Assembly (NCBI RefSeq): GCF_000369525.1
Contig: NZ_KB850071.1
Coordinates: 551,631 to 608,000, forward strand
Direction: 5' to 3'
Source of the DNA: Acinetobacter higginsii
GTDB lineage: Bacteria; Pseudomonadota; Gammaproteobacteria; Pseudomonadales; Moraxellaceae
Length of the DNA: 56,370 nucleotides
Within the stretch, counting starts at the first letter, position 1. Every line of letters starts with the position of its first letter. Positions 46,447-55,696 of this stretch are shown piece after piece. Below the pieces are notes generated by a model that saw nothing but the letters and a program-made list of their open reading frames with translations, searched no databases and had not been told where the DNA came from. Position numbers and translations under genes: made by a program.

Positions 46447-47355
46447 CTATCTTGCTAATAAAAGAGAGAGGTCTGCTTGGGTCAAACGGAAATGCGCAGT
46501 ATCTTGATCTTTCATAATAGGATGCATGAGTGCTTGTGGATCATCAGCATGTTGTAGCCCCAATGCATGGCCGAACTCATGTGCGATAGTTAAACGTAAG
46601 TCATCTGTTGATTCAAACTCGTAAATTAATATTTGTTTGCCATTAAATAAGCCCTTATGAAATAAATGGGGTTTAAAGCGTTGCTTATATTGGCTGACGG
46701 AGGCATTGAGCTGCTGGTCTAAAGCATTGAGTTCATCAACCTGCTGATTTAACTGCATGATTCTCTGATTATATTGAGCAATTTCTTGTTGTAATGTTTG
46801 CACATTCTGCTCTAAATCCCGCTGCCGTTGCTGAAAATATTCTGGGTTGGCAAAAGAACTGGGATGCTGTCGTGCATTTTGTTGTTCTTGATTATAGTGC
46901 TGTATTTGCTGATTCAGTTGTTGCTGTTTTAAGTCGAGAAGATGTTTACTGCTCAGGATTTCCTGTTCAATCTGATCAAGCTGCCGCTTTTTTTCTACCC
47001 AGTGTTGTTGATTGGATTCAAGTTGGTTGAGGTGTTCTCTGCGTTGTTCGCTTTCCATTTGACGCTCATCATAAATCAGATGAATCGCGAGCTGCGCATG
47101 AGGATCGTAAACAAAATAATCTTGCCCAGTACCATCTTTCCAGATTTGTGTCGCTTGTTTGCTAATGGTTTTGACTTGCTCGATACTGAGTTTAAAACGA
47201 GGGTCAACTTCGGCAATACGATAGCGTAGGCGTGTATCCAGTGGACTGGCGATACGGTCTGTCAGCGAATTAAATTTAAGCTGAGGGTGTTGGCGGGTTT
47301 GATAGCCTGACCAAAGTAAAAAGAGTACCAATACAAGAAGGAGGAAGAATTTCAT
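46447..47355 (-). CDS. Matrixin-type zinc metalloprotease with coiled-coil insert, copy 3
   Basis: 302 residues. The N-terminus MKFFLLLVLVLFLLWSGYQT looks more like an uncleaved signal anchor than a signal peptide, so this copy may stay membrane-bound. Catalytic first half RYRIAEVDPRFKLSIEQVK ... YDPHAQLAIHLIYDERQ; coiled coil about 105-225; second half LTIAHEFGHALGLQHADDPQ with the zinc motif, but the Met-turn reads ALMHP instead of SLMYP. It starts 3 bp after the stop of the membrane-protein gene upstream, so the two are co-transcribed. Confidence 0.85.
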   Translation of the reverse strand: MKFFLLLVLVLFLLWSGYQTRQHPQLKFNSLTDRIASPLDTRLRYRIAEVDPRFKLSIEQVKTISKQATQIWKDGTGQDYFVYDPHAQLAIHLIYDERQMESEQRREHLNQLESNQQHWVEKKRQLDQIEQEILSSKHLLDLKQQQLNQQIQHYNQEQQNARQHPSSFANPEYFQQRQRDLEQNVQTLQQEIAQYNQRIMQLNQQVDELNALDQQLNASVSQYKQRFKPHLFHKGLFNGKQILIYEFESTDDLRLTIAHEFGHALGLQHADDPQALMHPIMKDQDTAHFRLTQADLSLLLAR

Positions 47356-47358
47356 TCG

Positions 47359-47787
47359 TTATTTTTTGGAAAATAGAGGTTGATATAGGCTTGGCACCAC
47401 TAAGAATCCCCATATGAGGGTGGTGAAGATATTACCTAGCTCATAAAAAATGGCGCCAAAACAAGATATGAATGTCGAAGCATAGCTTGGTAAAAGATAA
47501 ATAAGTAACAGTGGGAAAAAACTATAGACGTAAAGCTTTCTTGCCCATTGTTTAAATAAAAGTAAGCCGATGAATACAATAACAAAACCAAGCATAAGTA
47601 TGCCTGAGATGACAAGTTCCCAGTTCTGAGGATCTCTTGATACGAGTTCGCTTATTGCAATGGATGTTTCATTGTAAGCATCAAATATTGAGCTTATGAG
47701 AAAACTAAGCAGTGAAAATATAAGCATTAATCTAAATCTAGTTTTGCTAATGACAGGATCTATTTTCATCTTTAATCTAAGTATCAT
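47359..47787 (-). CDS. Small multi-pass membrane protein, function unknown
   Basis: 142 residues with four hydrophobic segments (about 19-37, 59-80, 85-103, 108-132) and a basic tail. No family recognised. An alternative ATG at 47769 is equally plausible; neither has a ribosome site. The stop is 3 bp from the start of protease copy 3, implying an operon and possibly a membrane partner for that protease. Confidence 0.65.
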   Translation of the reverse strand: MILRLKMKIDPVISKTRFRLMLIFSLLSFLISSIFDAYNETSIAISELVSRDPQNWELVISGILMLGFVIVFIGLLLFKQWARKLYVYSFFPLLLIYLLPSYASTFISCFGAIFYELGNIFTTLIWGFLVVPSLYQPLFSKK

Positions 47788-47970
47788 TTTTTTAATACTT
47801 GGGATTATACCGAAAATAATTTCATGTGTATCAAGCCAATATTATTGTATTAAACTCGATTTGCTTAAGGTTTAGGTTTAGTATTTTATGTGGGGTTAAC
47901 TCATACACGGGTTATATGGTGAGTGAGACAATTCATTCTGACAATTAGAATAAAATGCAAAGGAATATGC

Positions 47971-48849
47971 ATGCTGAAATATCTACTCAAAGCGCCTGAG
48001 GCTGCATGGGCGGTGGTTTCGCCCGCACCAGCAAAGGCAGAAAATCTAAAAATTAAATATTTGGGGACTGCAGGGTTTATTCTGTCTGATAATAATCGAA
48101 CCTTAGTGCTTGATCCTTTTATTAGCCGTCCAAGTCTTTGGCAGACCTTTACTCAACCTTTATCTAGCGATCCAGCATTGGTCAAACACTATATCCCTGA
48201 TGCAGATGAGGTACTGATTGGCCATGCACATTATGACCATATTCTGGATGCTGCAGAAGTGTGTAAACAAACAGGCGCTCGCTTGATTGGTTCACAAGCC
48301 AGTGTGATGTATGGACGTTCTGCAGGCTTGCCTGAGCAACAGATGCAAGCCACACAGGGCAGGGAGGTGATTCACTGCGGTTCTTGGCAAGTGATTGGCT
48401 TGCCTTCAATCCATGGCAAAGCCTTGTTTGGTCGTGTTCCATTGCCAGGAGATATGACCGTACCACCACCGTATCCACCAAAATTTCATCAGTTACGACA
48501 TGGTTTGGTGTTGAACTGGTGGATTGATACAGGCCAGCTGCGCGTTGTTCACATTGATTCCGCCGATTTTATCGAGCAAGAGTTGCAGGGCAAACAAGCT
48601 GATATTGTGTGTTTATGTGCAATCGGACGCAAATATCGTCCAAACTATGTCAAAGATGTGGTGCGATTACTGAAACCGAAATACATTATTCCATGTCATT
48701 GGGATAGCATGGTGACGCCGATTGATGCGCCACCGCAGTTGTTGCCGGGCGTGAATATTCCTGAGTTTATTGAAGAAATAAAAGCCTGTGGTGTAATACC
48801 TTTGTTTATGCCGATTTTGGGTGAGCTGTATTTTGAGCAATCTAAATAG
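47971..48849 (+). CDS. MBL-fold metallo-hydrolase
   Basis: 292-residue cytoplasmic protein. The metal site is intact: GHAHYDHILDA (HxHxDH, residues 85-90), LPSIHGK (about 150), HIDSADF (about 198), and IIPCHWDS near 245. A proline-rich loop (PLPGDMTVPPPYPP) lies between. The family resembles the UlaG/N-acyl-phosphatidylethanolamine-hydrolase-like group of beta-lactamase-fold enzymes; substrate unknown. The ATG at 47971 has AGGA 6 nt upstream; the in-frame start at 47923 is not supported. Confidence 0.85.
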   Translation: MLKYLLKAPEAAWAVVSPAPAKAENLKIKYLGTAGFILSDNNRTLVLDPFISRPSLWQTFTQPLSSDPALVKHYIPDADEVLIGHAHYDHILDAAEVCKQTGARLIGSQASVMYGRSAGLPEQQMQATQGREVIHCGSWQVIGLPSIHGKALFGRVPLPGDMTVPPPYPPKFHQLRHGLVLNWWIDTGQLRVVHIDSADFIEQELQGKQADIVCLCAIGRKYRPNYVKDVVRLLKPKYIIPCHWDSMVTPIDAPPQLLPGVNIPEFIEEIKACGVIPLFMPILGELYFEQSK

Positions 48850-48928
48850 TTACTTTCTATATATTGGTTTTGATTCATTGTTCGTAGCCCAACAAGGGGC
48901 TCCATGCTGCATTATAAAAATTTAATGC

Positions 48929-48960
48929 AAAAAAAACCGCGCCAGCGCGCGGTTTTTTTA
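48929..48960 (-). terminator. Terminator of dnaK
   Basis: GC-rich stem CCGCGC / GCGCGG extended by A/T pairs and a 4-nt loop; U-tract on the minus strand. It can also act on the convergent MBL gene. Confidence 0.92.
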
Positions 48961-48970
48961 AAGAGACAAA

Positions 48971-50914
48971 TTATTTTTTGTCATCTTTTACTTCTGTGAA
49001 CTCAGCATCTACGACGCCATCGTCCGCTTTTTGTTGTTGACCCGCATCACCACCTTGGAATGCATTTGGATCAAAACCTTCTGCGCCGCCAGCACCTTGT
49101 GCTTGTTCATAAGCACGTTGAGTGATTGGCATCAAGATGTTTTGTAAAGCTTCAGTTTTCGCTTTGATGTCTTCAACATCATTTTCTTTCGTTGCTGCTT
49201 CAAGCTCAGAAACCGCAGTTGTGATCGCAGTTTTTTCATCTTCAGTGACTTTATCACCAAGATCTTTAACTGCTTTCGTCGAGCTAGAAACAAGCGCATC
49301 TGCTTCGTTACGTGCTTTTGCTAACTCTTCAAACTTACGATCTTCTTCAGCATTCGCTTCAGCATCTTTAATCATTGCTTCGATTTCAGCATCAGATAAA
49401 CCTGAGTTTGCTTTAATCTGGATCGATTGCTCTTTACCCGTGCTCTTATCTTTAGCCGATACTTTCAAGATACCGTCAGCATTGATGTCGAACGATACTT
49501 CAATTTGCGGTACACCACGTGGAGCAGGTGGGATATCGCCTAATTGGAAGTTACCCAACAATTTGTTTTGTTGAGCCATTTTACGTTCGCCTTGGAACAC
49601 TGAAATGTCTACAGCAGGTTGGTTATCAGCAGCAGTCGAGAATACTTGAGATTTCTTTGCAGGAATCGTCGTGTTTTTCTCAATAATCGCTGTTAATACG
49701 CCACCCATGGTTTCGATACCAAGTGTTAACGGTGTTACGTCTAATAAAAGTACGTCAGTTTTGTCACCAGACAATACCGCACCTTGAATCGCAGCACCAA
49801 TCGCAACCGCTTCGTCCGGGTTCACGTCTTTACGTGGTTCTTTACCGAAGAATTCTTGTACTTTTTGTTGTACAAGTGGCATACGAGACTGACCGCCTAC
49901 CAAGATCACGTCAGAGATGTCAGACGTCGAAAGACCCGCATCTTTAAGTGCAATACGGCAAGGCTCAATCGTACGAGCAACTAAGTCAGCAACCAAACCT
50001 TCAAGTTTTGCACGTGTTACGTTGATCACTAAGTGTTTAGGACCAGTCGCATCAGCAGTGATGTATGGAAGGTTGATTTCAGTTGCATTCGAAGAAGAAA
50101 GCTCGATTTTTGCTTTTTCAGCAGCTTCTTTCAAACGTTGTAACGCAAGTGGATCATTTTTCAAGTTCACACTTTGTTCTTTCTTGAACTCTTCAACCAA
50201 GAATTCAATTAATGCGTTATCAAAGTCTTCACCACCAAGGAAAGTATCACCATTTGTTGATAACACTTCGATTTGTTGGTCGCCATCAAGGTCAGCGATT
50301 TCAATGATTGATACGTCGAATGTACCACCACCTAAGTCATACACCGCAACTTTACGGTCGCCTTCTTTTTTGTCCATACCGAACGCAAGTGCCGCAGCAG
50401 TTGGTTCGTTAATGATACGTTTAACATCAAGACCTGCAATTTTACCCGCATCTTTAGTTGCTTGACGTTGCGCATCGTTAAAGTAAGCAGGAACAGTAAT
50501 CACTGCTTCAGTTACGGTTTCACCTAAATAGTCTTCTGCAGTTTTTTTCATCTTTTTCAAGATTTCAGCAGAGATCTGTTGAGGTGCTAATTTTTTATCG
50601 TTTACTTCAACCCAAGCATCGCCATTGTCTGCTTTGATGATTTTGTAAGGCACAAGACCGATGTCTTTTTGTACCGCTTGATCTTCGTAGCGACGACCGA
50701 TTAAACGCTTGATTGCGAATAATGTATTTTTCGGGTTAGTTACCGCTTGACGTTTCGCACTTTGACCAACAAGGATCTCACCATCTTTATATGCAATGAT
50801 CGATGGAGTTGTACGCGCGCCTTCAGCGTTTTCAATTACTTTTACTTTATCGCCTTCAAGTACAGCAACACATGAGTTGGTAGTACCTAAGTCAATACCA
50901 ATAATTTTTGCCAT
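48971..50914 (-). CDS. dnaK: Molecular chaperone DnaK (Hsp70)
   Basis: ATP-driven chaperone. 647 residues: nucleotide-binding domain starting [18 protein letters not shown], with [16 protein letters not shown] and [15 protein letters not shown]; linker and substrate-binding domain with [20 protein letters not shown]-terminal helical lid and the tail [14 protein letters not shown]. The ATG at 50914 has AGAGGA about 9 nt before it; an in-frame start 30 nt earlier is unlikely. A sigma-32-like promoter lies upstream. dnaJ is not adjacent in this window. Confidence 0.98.
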   Translation of the reverse strand: MAKIIGIDLGTTNSCVAVLEGDKVKVIENAEGARTTPSIIAYKDGEILVGQSAKRQAVTNPKNTLFAIKRLIGRRYEDQAVQKDIGLVPYKIIKADNGDAWVEVNDKKLAPQQISAEILKKMKKTAEDYLGETVTEAVITVPAYFNDAQRQATKDAGKIAGLDVKRIINEPTAAALAFGMDKKEGDRKVAVYDLGGGTFDVSIIEIADLDGDQQIEVLSTNGDTFLGGEDFDNALIEFLVEEFKKEQSVNLKNDPLALQRLKEAAEKAKIELSSSNATEINLPYITADATGPKHLVINVTRAKLEGLVADLVARTIEPCRIALKDAGLSTSDISDVILVGGQSRMPLVQQKVQEFFGKEPRKDVNPDEAVAIGAAIQGAVLSGDKTDVLLLDVTPLTLGIETMGGVLTAIIEKNTTIPAKKSQVFSTAADNQPAVDISVFQGERKMAQQNKLLGNFQLGDIPPAPRGVPQIEVSFDINADGILKVSAKDKSTGKEQSIQIKANSGLSDAEIEAMIKDAEANAEEDRKFEELAKARNEADALVSSSTKAVKDLGDKVTEDEKTAITTAVSELEAATKENDVEDIKAKTEALQNILMPITQRAYEQAQGAGGAEGFDPNAFQGGDAGQQQKADDGVVDAEFTEVKDDKK

Positions 50915-50962
50915 TGTTTGTGTTCCTCTAAAATTTTGTTGCAATGTTTTGCTTGTTATTCG

Positions 50963-50990
50963 ATATGAGAGTCAATTGGTATTTTTCAAG
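50963..50990 (-). promoter_or_regulatory. Sigma-32-like heat-shock promoter of dnaK
   Basis: Minus strand CTTGAA (50990-50985), 14-bp spacer and TCTCATAT (50970-50963), close to the RpoH consensus CTTGAA-N13/14-CCCCATNT. Confidence 0.7.
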
Positions 50991-51065
50991 CATTTTTATG
51001 AAAAAAAATCAAAAAACTCTCAGATTCGTACGCTTTTGAGCAAATAAACGCTTTGCTCACGTAGA

Positions 51066-51611
51066 TTATTGACCCACCATCACCATCGCTGGGCGAAGTA
51101 AACGACCATTTAAGGTATAGCCTTTCTGTAAAACAGTACCAATTTGATTGGCTTTGGCATTCGGGTCGATTCCTACGGCTTGGTGTAAATCCGCATTGAA
51201 ACCATTTTGGGTATCTGCTTCGACTACGCCAAACTTCTCAAGCGTGGTGAGTAGTGATTTCAAAGTCAGCTTAATCCCTTCAAGTACAGGTGTTTGTTCT
51301 TCACCCGCAGCCTGAATTGCACGTTCTAGGTTATCGACAGAATCCAATAATTCTTTCGCAAATTTTTCCAGCACAGTCTCTTTATGCTTTTCAGACTCAC
51401 GTTGAATACGTTCAACACTCTTTTGTGCTTCATAAACAGCATTGGCTGTACGTGCTTTTTCGAGTTTTAAGCTTTCTTCGAGTTTGGTGATTTGAGCTTG
51501 TAAATCTTCAACGCTAAGCTCGTTTGCTTGCTCTACACCTTCAGCTTGAGTTTGTTCAGTTTGTTGCTCATTTTGAATGTCTTGAGCTTGCTCATTGTGC
51601 TCATTAGCCAT
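51066..51611 (-). CDS. grpE: Nucleotide exchange factor GrpE
   Basis: Releases ADP from DnaK. 181 residues: long N-terminal helix region (about 1-75, rich in E and Q), then the GrpE core [39 protein letters not shown] and the C-terminal beta domain [21 protein letters not shown]. The ATG at 51611 has GGAGA 7 nt upstream; the in-frame start at 51644 is not needed. Directly upstream of dnaK with separate heat-shock-type promoters. Confidence 0.97.
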   Translation of the reverse strand: MANEHNEQAQDIQNEQQTEQTQAEGVEQANELSVEDLQAQITKLEESLKLEKARTANAVYEAQKSVERIQRESEKHKETVLEKFAKELLDSVDNLERAIQAAGEEQTPVLEGIKLTLKSLLTTLEKFGVVEADTQNGFNADLHQAVGIDPNAKANQIGTVLQKGYTLNGRLLRPAMVMVGQ

Positions 51612-51721
51612 TGATGATCTCCGTTGAAAAAAGTTCTTAAACATGTACAGTCCTTCTGGCGTTAATGCTCATAGGGTTAAACCCGAACTGCCACATCTTG
51701 GTCATTCATAGATAGGGATGA

Positions 51722-51748
51722 AGTATGGGCAACGCGACAAAATTCAAG
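51722..51748 (-). promoter_or_regulatory. Sigma-32-like heat-shock promoter of grpE
   Basis: Minus strand CTTGAA (51748-51743), 13-bp spacer and CCCATACT (51729-51722). It lies about 110 bp before the grpE start and overlaps the 3' side of the LysR gene region. Confidence 0.7.
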
Positions 51749-51770
51749 CGTTCAGGTCGATTTAAATCTT

Positions 51771-52664
51771 TTAATTTTGCTGATTTAAGTAAAAATTTAA
51801 GTTTTCAATCACAAAAGCAATAAATTCTTGGGTGATTTTCGGTAAATGTTGTCTGGATGCATAAACCAAAGATAAGGTGAGATCGGGTGCCGAAAAATCG
51901 GTAAACACCTGTTGCAAACGTTGTTGAGCAATATCTTTACGCACCAGCAACGTTGGCAGCATCGCAATCCCTTGGGCTTTAAGACACATCTGATAAAGCG
52001 CAATCACATCATTGCTTTTAAACGTAACATTTAATGGATAGTTCTGGGGTTGCTGATCTGTATCAAATAAGGTCCAGTATTGGTTATGTGTGTGATGGGC
52101 TATACATTCATGTTGAATGAGTTGACTGGGATGTAACAGGGGAGTGTGGTCTTGTAAGTAATGTGGGTGTGCGCAAAAGGTGGATTCAATTTGACAGACT
52201 GGGCGGGCAATCAGTCCTTCTGCGACTTTCTGAGTAATCCTCAAAGCAAGATCCACATGAGCATCCATTAAGTCCACGGTATTTTCCGTTAAATACACAT
52301 CAAAATGAATCTGTGGATAGCGTTTTTTAAATTGCTTAATACATTCATTCACACCAAGCTGAAATAAAAATAAGCCGCAGGTAAAACGGATGGTGCCACT
52401 GTGCTGTTCTGGCGCGGCTAAGCCTTCTAATAGTTGTTGCTGTTGTAAAATATTTTCGCAGTAGACCAGCGCTTTCTCACCCGCAGGGGTGAGTGAAACT
52501 TTACGCGTATTGCGTTGAAACAGACGCGTCGAAAAAGTTTGTTCGAGATGGTCTAAGTAACGGGAGACCATCGCTTTAGAATAATCGAGATGTTCAGCAG
52601 CTTTGCTCAGATTGCCTTGATGCGCAATACAAACAAAGACTTGGATCGCTTTTAATGTGTCCAT
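51771..52664 (-). CDS. LysR-family transcriptional regulator
   Basis: 297 residues. Winged HTH at the N-terminus (about 3-61): TLKAIQVFVCIAHQGNLSKA, AEHLDYSKAMVSRYLDHLEQ, RLFQRNTRKVSLTPAGE. The C-terminal LysR-substrate domain has a CrgA/AphB-like look. It is divergent from the degenerate MBL gene, with a TGTTGCA-N5-TGCAACA operator between them. The ATG at 52664 (MDTLKA) is preferred over an in-frame start at 52676. Confidence 0.9.
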   Translation of the reverse strand: MDTLKAIQVFVCIAHQGNLSKAAEHLDYSKAMVSRYLDHLEQTFSTRLFQRNTRKVSLTPAGEKALVYCENILQQQQLLEGLAAPEQHSGTIRFTCGLFLFQLGVNECIKQFKKRYPQIHFDVYLTENTVDLMDAHVDLALRITQKVAEGLIARPVCQIESTFCAHPHYLQDHTPLLHPSQLIQHECIAHHTHNQYWTLFDTDQQPQNYPLNVTFKSNDVIALYQMCLKAQGIAMLPTLLVRKDIAQQRLQQVFTDFSAPDLTLSLVYASRQHLPKITQEFIAFVIENLNFYLNQQN

Positions 52665-52676
52665 CGTTATTATCAT

Positions 52677-52695
52677 TGTTGCAAGATATGCAACA
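52677..52695. promoter_or_regulatory. LysR-type operator between the regulator and the MBL-like gene
   Basis: TGTTGCA-AGATA-TGCAACA, a perfect 7-bp inverted repeat with 5-bp spacer, fits the T-N11-A LysR box pattern. It is 13 bp upstream of the regulator start. Confidence 0.6.
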
Positions 52696-52771
52696 TTTTA
52701 TCTTAGTTTAGAGTGTTTATTCAGCAATAATTGCAATTTAAAGTGTCTCTTATCAGATTGGAGACGATAAG

Positions 52772-53626
52772 ATGAATACCAAACCTTATATTATTGCTTT
52801 ATCAACTTTGACAGCAACATCTGCTGCTTTCGCACAAGATTTAAAAATCCAAAACTTTTTGGCTCAACCTGAGCACTTCGGTGTGACTTCAACCTTGATT
52901 GAAGGTGATAAAGAAGTGTTATTGGTGAATGCACAATTTTCTAAATCGGAAGCATTGCGTATTGCCGCTGATATTTTAGATAGCGGTAAAACCTTAAAAA
53001 CCATTTTTGTCAGCTATGGCGATCCAGACTTCTATTTTGGTTTAGATGTGTTTAAGCAATACTTCCCGAACATGCAGGTGATTGCGACCCCTGAAACGGT
53101 GAAGCATATTCAGGATACGCAAGCACTGAAAGTACAGTACTGGGGACCAAAAATGGGTGCCAATGCACCGAGCAAAATTATTGTTCCGCAAGCGTATACG
53201 GCTAAAACCTTAAAATTAGAAAATGAAAATATCGAAATCAAAGGTAAGAAAGAACTGACTTATTTATGGATTCCGAGTGCCAAAGCAGTTGTCGGTGGTA
53301 TTCCAGTATCATCGGGTATTCATCTGTGGACTGCGGATACTCCAACAGCCAAAGATCGTGCAGAAGTGGTACAGACTTTAGAGAGTATCAAAGCCTTAAA
53401 TCCACAAGTGGTGGTGCCTGCACATATGAAAGTAGGCGCAGCGGAAGGTCTTGATGCGGTGAATTTCTCAATTGACTATTTAAAGCAGTATGAAAAAGCG
53501 GTAAAAGCCAGCAAAAATTCAGCTGAATTAATTGGAATTATGCAAAAACAGTATCCAACTTTAGGCGAGTCAAGCAGTTTAGAGTTGGGCGCCAAAGTGG
53601 TGAAAGGCGAGATGCAATGGCCTTAA
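52772..53626 (+). CDS. MBL-fold protein with degenerate metal site, exported
   Basis: 284 residues with a signal peptide (MNTKPYIIALSTLTATSAAF, cleavage near AFAQD). The fold pattern of MBL hydrolases is present (TLIEGDKEVLLVNAQ, KTIFVSYGDPDFYFGLD, VVVPAHMKVG), but the HxHxDH motif is replaced by SYGDPDF at 81-87, keeping only the aspartates. The later histidine in VPAHMK remains. It may be a non-zinc or non-catalytic member, or use another metal arrangement. Divergent from a LysR gene. The ATG follows GGAGACGATAAG. Confidence 0.8.
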   Translation: MNTKPYIIALSTLTATSAAFAQDLKIQNFLAQPEHFGVTSTLIEGDKEVLLVNAQFSKSEALRIAADILDSGKTLKTIFVSYGDPDFYFGLDVFKQYFPNMQVIATPETVKHIQDTQALKVQYWGPKMGANAPSKIIVPQAYTAKTLKLENENIEIKGKKELTYLWIPSAKAVVGGIPVSSGIHLWTADTPTAKDRAEVVQTLESIKALNPQVVVPAHMKVGAAEGLDAVNFSIDYLKQYEKAVKASKNSAELIGIMQKQYPTLGESSSLELGAKVVKGEMQWP

Positions 53627-53646
53627 ACCAAGCTAAATAAATGGAA

Positions 53647-53676
53647 AAACCGTGATCAGGAGTCACGGTTTTTTTA
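53647..53676 (+). terminator. Terminator after the degenerate MBL gene
   Basis: Stem AACCGTGA / TCACGGTT followed by TTTTT. The remaining 53677-54014 interval is very AT-rich, with no gene or clear promoter recognised. Confidence 0.88.
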
Positions 53677-54014
53677 TGGCTGCTACATTTATTTTTAATC
53701 AAAATTACGCAATTGTAATCTTTTAAGCAGATTGTACGGTGTTTCTATGAATTATAAAAAAATAAGATAATCGCTTTTTCACTAAAAAAATAAAAATAAA
53801 ACCCGTGAAATTACTTTAACTCTAATGCTTTAGCGATTTTGAATGTTTTTTTAATATGTGAAATATGAAAAGAGTTGATTTAAGAAAAATTGCAAAATAG
53901 AGCGGCTTACATAACAAACTGCAACTAATCCGCATCACGACCGAGAAAAAAATTGTGAATCATAGGCATCGCAAAGACAACTTTGCTTTTTGTCATAATG
54001 AAAGGAAATACGAA

Positions 54015-54254
54015 ATGAAAAAGTTAGCATTGATTTCTGCGGTTGTAGCCGGTGTTGCATTAACAGCTGTAGGTTGCTCAACTCAAGGTGGTTTAGACGC
54101 GTCTGGCTCAGCTCAAACAACAGGCGCAAGCCCAGCAGGCGTACAAGGTGGTGTTGGCGTACAAGGTGGTTCATCAGTTGATGTTCAATCTGGTGGTGCT
54201 TCTGCTGACGTATCGGGCTCAGTTTCTGGTTCAGCAGGTACGACAGCTCAATAA
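54015..54254 (+). CDS. Small Gly/Ser-rich lipoprotein, function unknown
   Basis: 79 residues. Lipoprotein signal MKKLALISAVVAGVALTAVG with cysteine 21 in the lipobox TAVGC. The mature part is almost free of charge and built of G, S, Q, V, A and T, with repeats such as GVQGG-VGVQGG and DVQSGGASADVSG. The ATG at 54015 follows AAGGAAA. Probably an outer-membrane-anchored surface or envelope lipoprotein; no family recognised. Confidence 0.8.
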   Translation: MKKLALISAVVAGVALTAVGCSTQGGLDASGSAQTTGASPAGVQGGVGVQGGSSVDVQSGGASADVSGSVSGSAGTTAQ

Positions 54255-54266
54255 TTTTTTAGAATG

Positions 54267-54353
54267 AAGTTAGCTTCGCATGAGATTAAACACACGATGC
54301 CGCATGCAATCTTACTAATGTACTGCTATACATTGCGCGAAGTTAACTTAATT
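54267..54353 (+). other. Long imperfect hairpin after the lipoprotein gene
   Basis: AAGTTAGCTTCGCA-like and TGCGCGAAGTTAACTT arms enclose an inner AGATT/AATCT helix. Located between the lipoprotein stop and the next terminator. Could be a structured 3' UTR or a small RNA; no promoter was identified. Confidence 0.4.
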
Positions 54354-54381
54354 CATAAAACTGACACTTTTAGAATGCTAT

Positions 54382-54416
54382 AAACTAGAACGAATTCATT
54401 CGTTCTAGTTTTATCG
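54382..54416 (+). terminator. Terminator downstream of the lipoprotein gene
   Basis: A perfect 12-bp stem AAACTAGAACGA / TCGTTCTAGTTT with a 6-nt loop is followed by a T-rich stretch. 54417-54614 shows no gene. Confidence 0.85.
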
Positions 54417-54614
54417 TTTTAACAATCTCATGTTAAAACAGCGTTTAATTGACATAAAAAATAGCTGTGAATAAGCACTATGGATAATGACTTTTTGATA
54501 GTAGCCCTTTAGCGTACGACATATTTTTCAAATCTTGAACTTGATCTAAGACTTTAGAAAAGCATATAGTCGAAGACAACAAGAATTATGGACAGAGCGA
54601 AGAAGGGGACAGAA

Positions 54615-55685
54615 GTGACAGCATTACCTCAAAAAATTCAAACAATTTTAGACAAAGGGCAAGGCCCTGCTGCACGAGCGCTAGATAAGCTCCCCAAAAT
54701 TGTTCAAGAGTCTCTCGCTAAGCTTCTCGCTTATCCACACCAATATCCAGATTTAGATTCTTTTACTAAATGTTTGATGGCCGTCCAAATTAAGCAAGGG
54801 CGCATTGGCTTTATTGGTGATGATCCAATTGAGTCTCGCCGTCAGTTTGATGCGCAAATGTTGGCAATTATTAATAAACCAACATCGATTGAATCTGTTG
54901 AGGATATTCGTCTCCCTTTACAAAGTGGTACGGTCTTTGCCAGACATTATCATCCTGCACCGAATAAGAAATTGCCGATCATTGTGTTCTATCATGGTGG
55001 TGGTTTTGTGGTGGGCGGTTTGGATACCCATGATGAAGCCTGCCGTCTGATTGCCAAATATGCAAAAGTACAGGTCTTAAGTATTGATTATCCACTTGCA
55101 CCAGAAGCATCACCACAACTGCTGATCAAATCATGTGAAGATGCACTGGCGTGGGTATATCAAAATCGCCGTCAATTGAAAATCTATAAGAATCGTATTG
55201 CGGTTGCAGGTGATAGTGCAGGGGGCAATATTAGTACTGTGGTTGCACAGCACTCTGTTGGTAAAGCCTATGCACCACAAGCACAATTATTGATTTATCC
55301 CGTGGTTGACTTCAAAAGCCGCCATCCTTCGTTCTATGCCTATGGAGAGGGTTTGGTGCTGACCAGTAAAGATGTGGATTATGTGACTGACTATTATGCA
55401 ACACAGCATGATGTTGCATTAGATGATCCGTTGATCTCACCAACCTATGGCAGTCTTAGAAAGTTGGCGCCTACTTATGTGATTACAGCAGGGCATGATC
55501 TATTGCATGATGAAGGTGCAATCTATAGTCATAAGCTCAGACAAAACGGCGTAAAAGTACAATACGTGGATTACCCTGATCAAACCCATGGCTTTATTAA
55601 CCTCACGCCAGTCTCAAGCAAGGCAAAACGCAATACCATTGAAGTTGCCAAAAACTTTAGAAAATTTTGGGACAAACATTGTTAA
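54615..55685 (+). CDS. Alpha/beta hydrolase, hormone-sensitive-lipase (HSL) family
   Basis: About 356-residue esterase. Oxyanion motif YHGGGFVVGG (HGGG), nucleophile elbow AGDSAGGN, then DDPLISP and a C-terminal DQTHGFIN carrying the catalytic histidine; the acid is probably in AGHDLLHDEG. Substrate unknown, likely a short-chain ester or lipid. The start is taken as GTG 54615 (MTALPQKIQ), because AGGGG lies 6 nt upstream. The ATG at 54588 (adds MDRAKKGTE) has no ribosome site. Its transcript ends at the parS-containing terminator. Confidence 0.9.
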   Translation: MTALPQKIQTILDKGQGPAARALDKLPKIVQESLAKLLAYPHQYPDLDSFTKCLMAVQIKQGRIGFIGDDPIESRRQFDAQMLAIINKPTSIESVEDIRLPLQSGTVFARHYHPAPNKKLPIIVFYHGGGFVVGGLDTHDEACRLIAKYAKVQVLSIDYPLAPEASPQLLIKSCEDALAWVYQNRRQLKIYKNRIAVAGDSAGGNISTVVAQHSVGKAYAPQAQLLIYPVVDFKSRHPSFYAYGEGLVLTSKDVDYVTDYYATQHDVALDDPLISPTYGSLRKLAPTYVITAGHDLLHDEGAIYSHKLRQNGVKVQYVDYPDQTHGFINLTPVSSKAKRNTIEVAKNFRKFWDKHC

Positions 55686-55696
55686 TAAAGTCCGAG

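Noticed and set aside
49917..50465. 182-codon ORF on the plus strand within dnaK
   Set aside because: Antisense shadow caused by the biased codon use of dnaK.
47971..53626. Beta-lactamase resistance genes from the two MBL-fold proteins
   Set aside because: The first is cytoplasmic and resembles other MBL hydrolases; the second lacks the zinc site.
54731..54739. TTATCCACA in the HSL hydrolase gene
   Set aside because: A lone DnaA box within codons with no AT repeats around it; expected by chance in a window this size.
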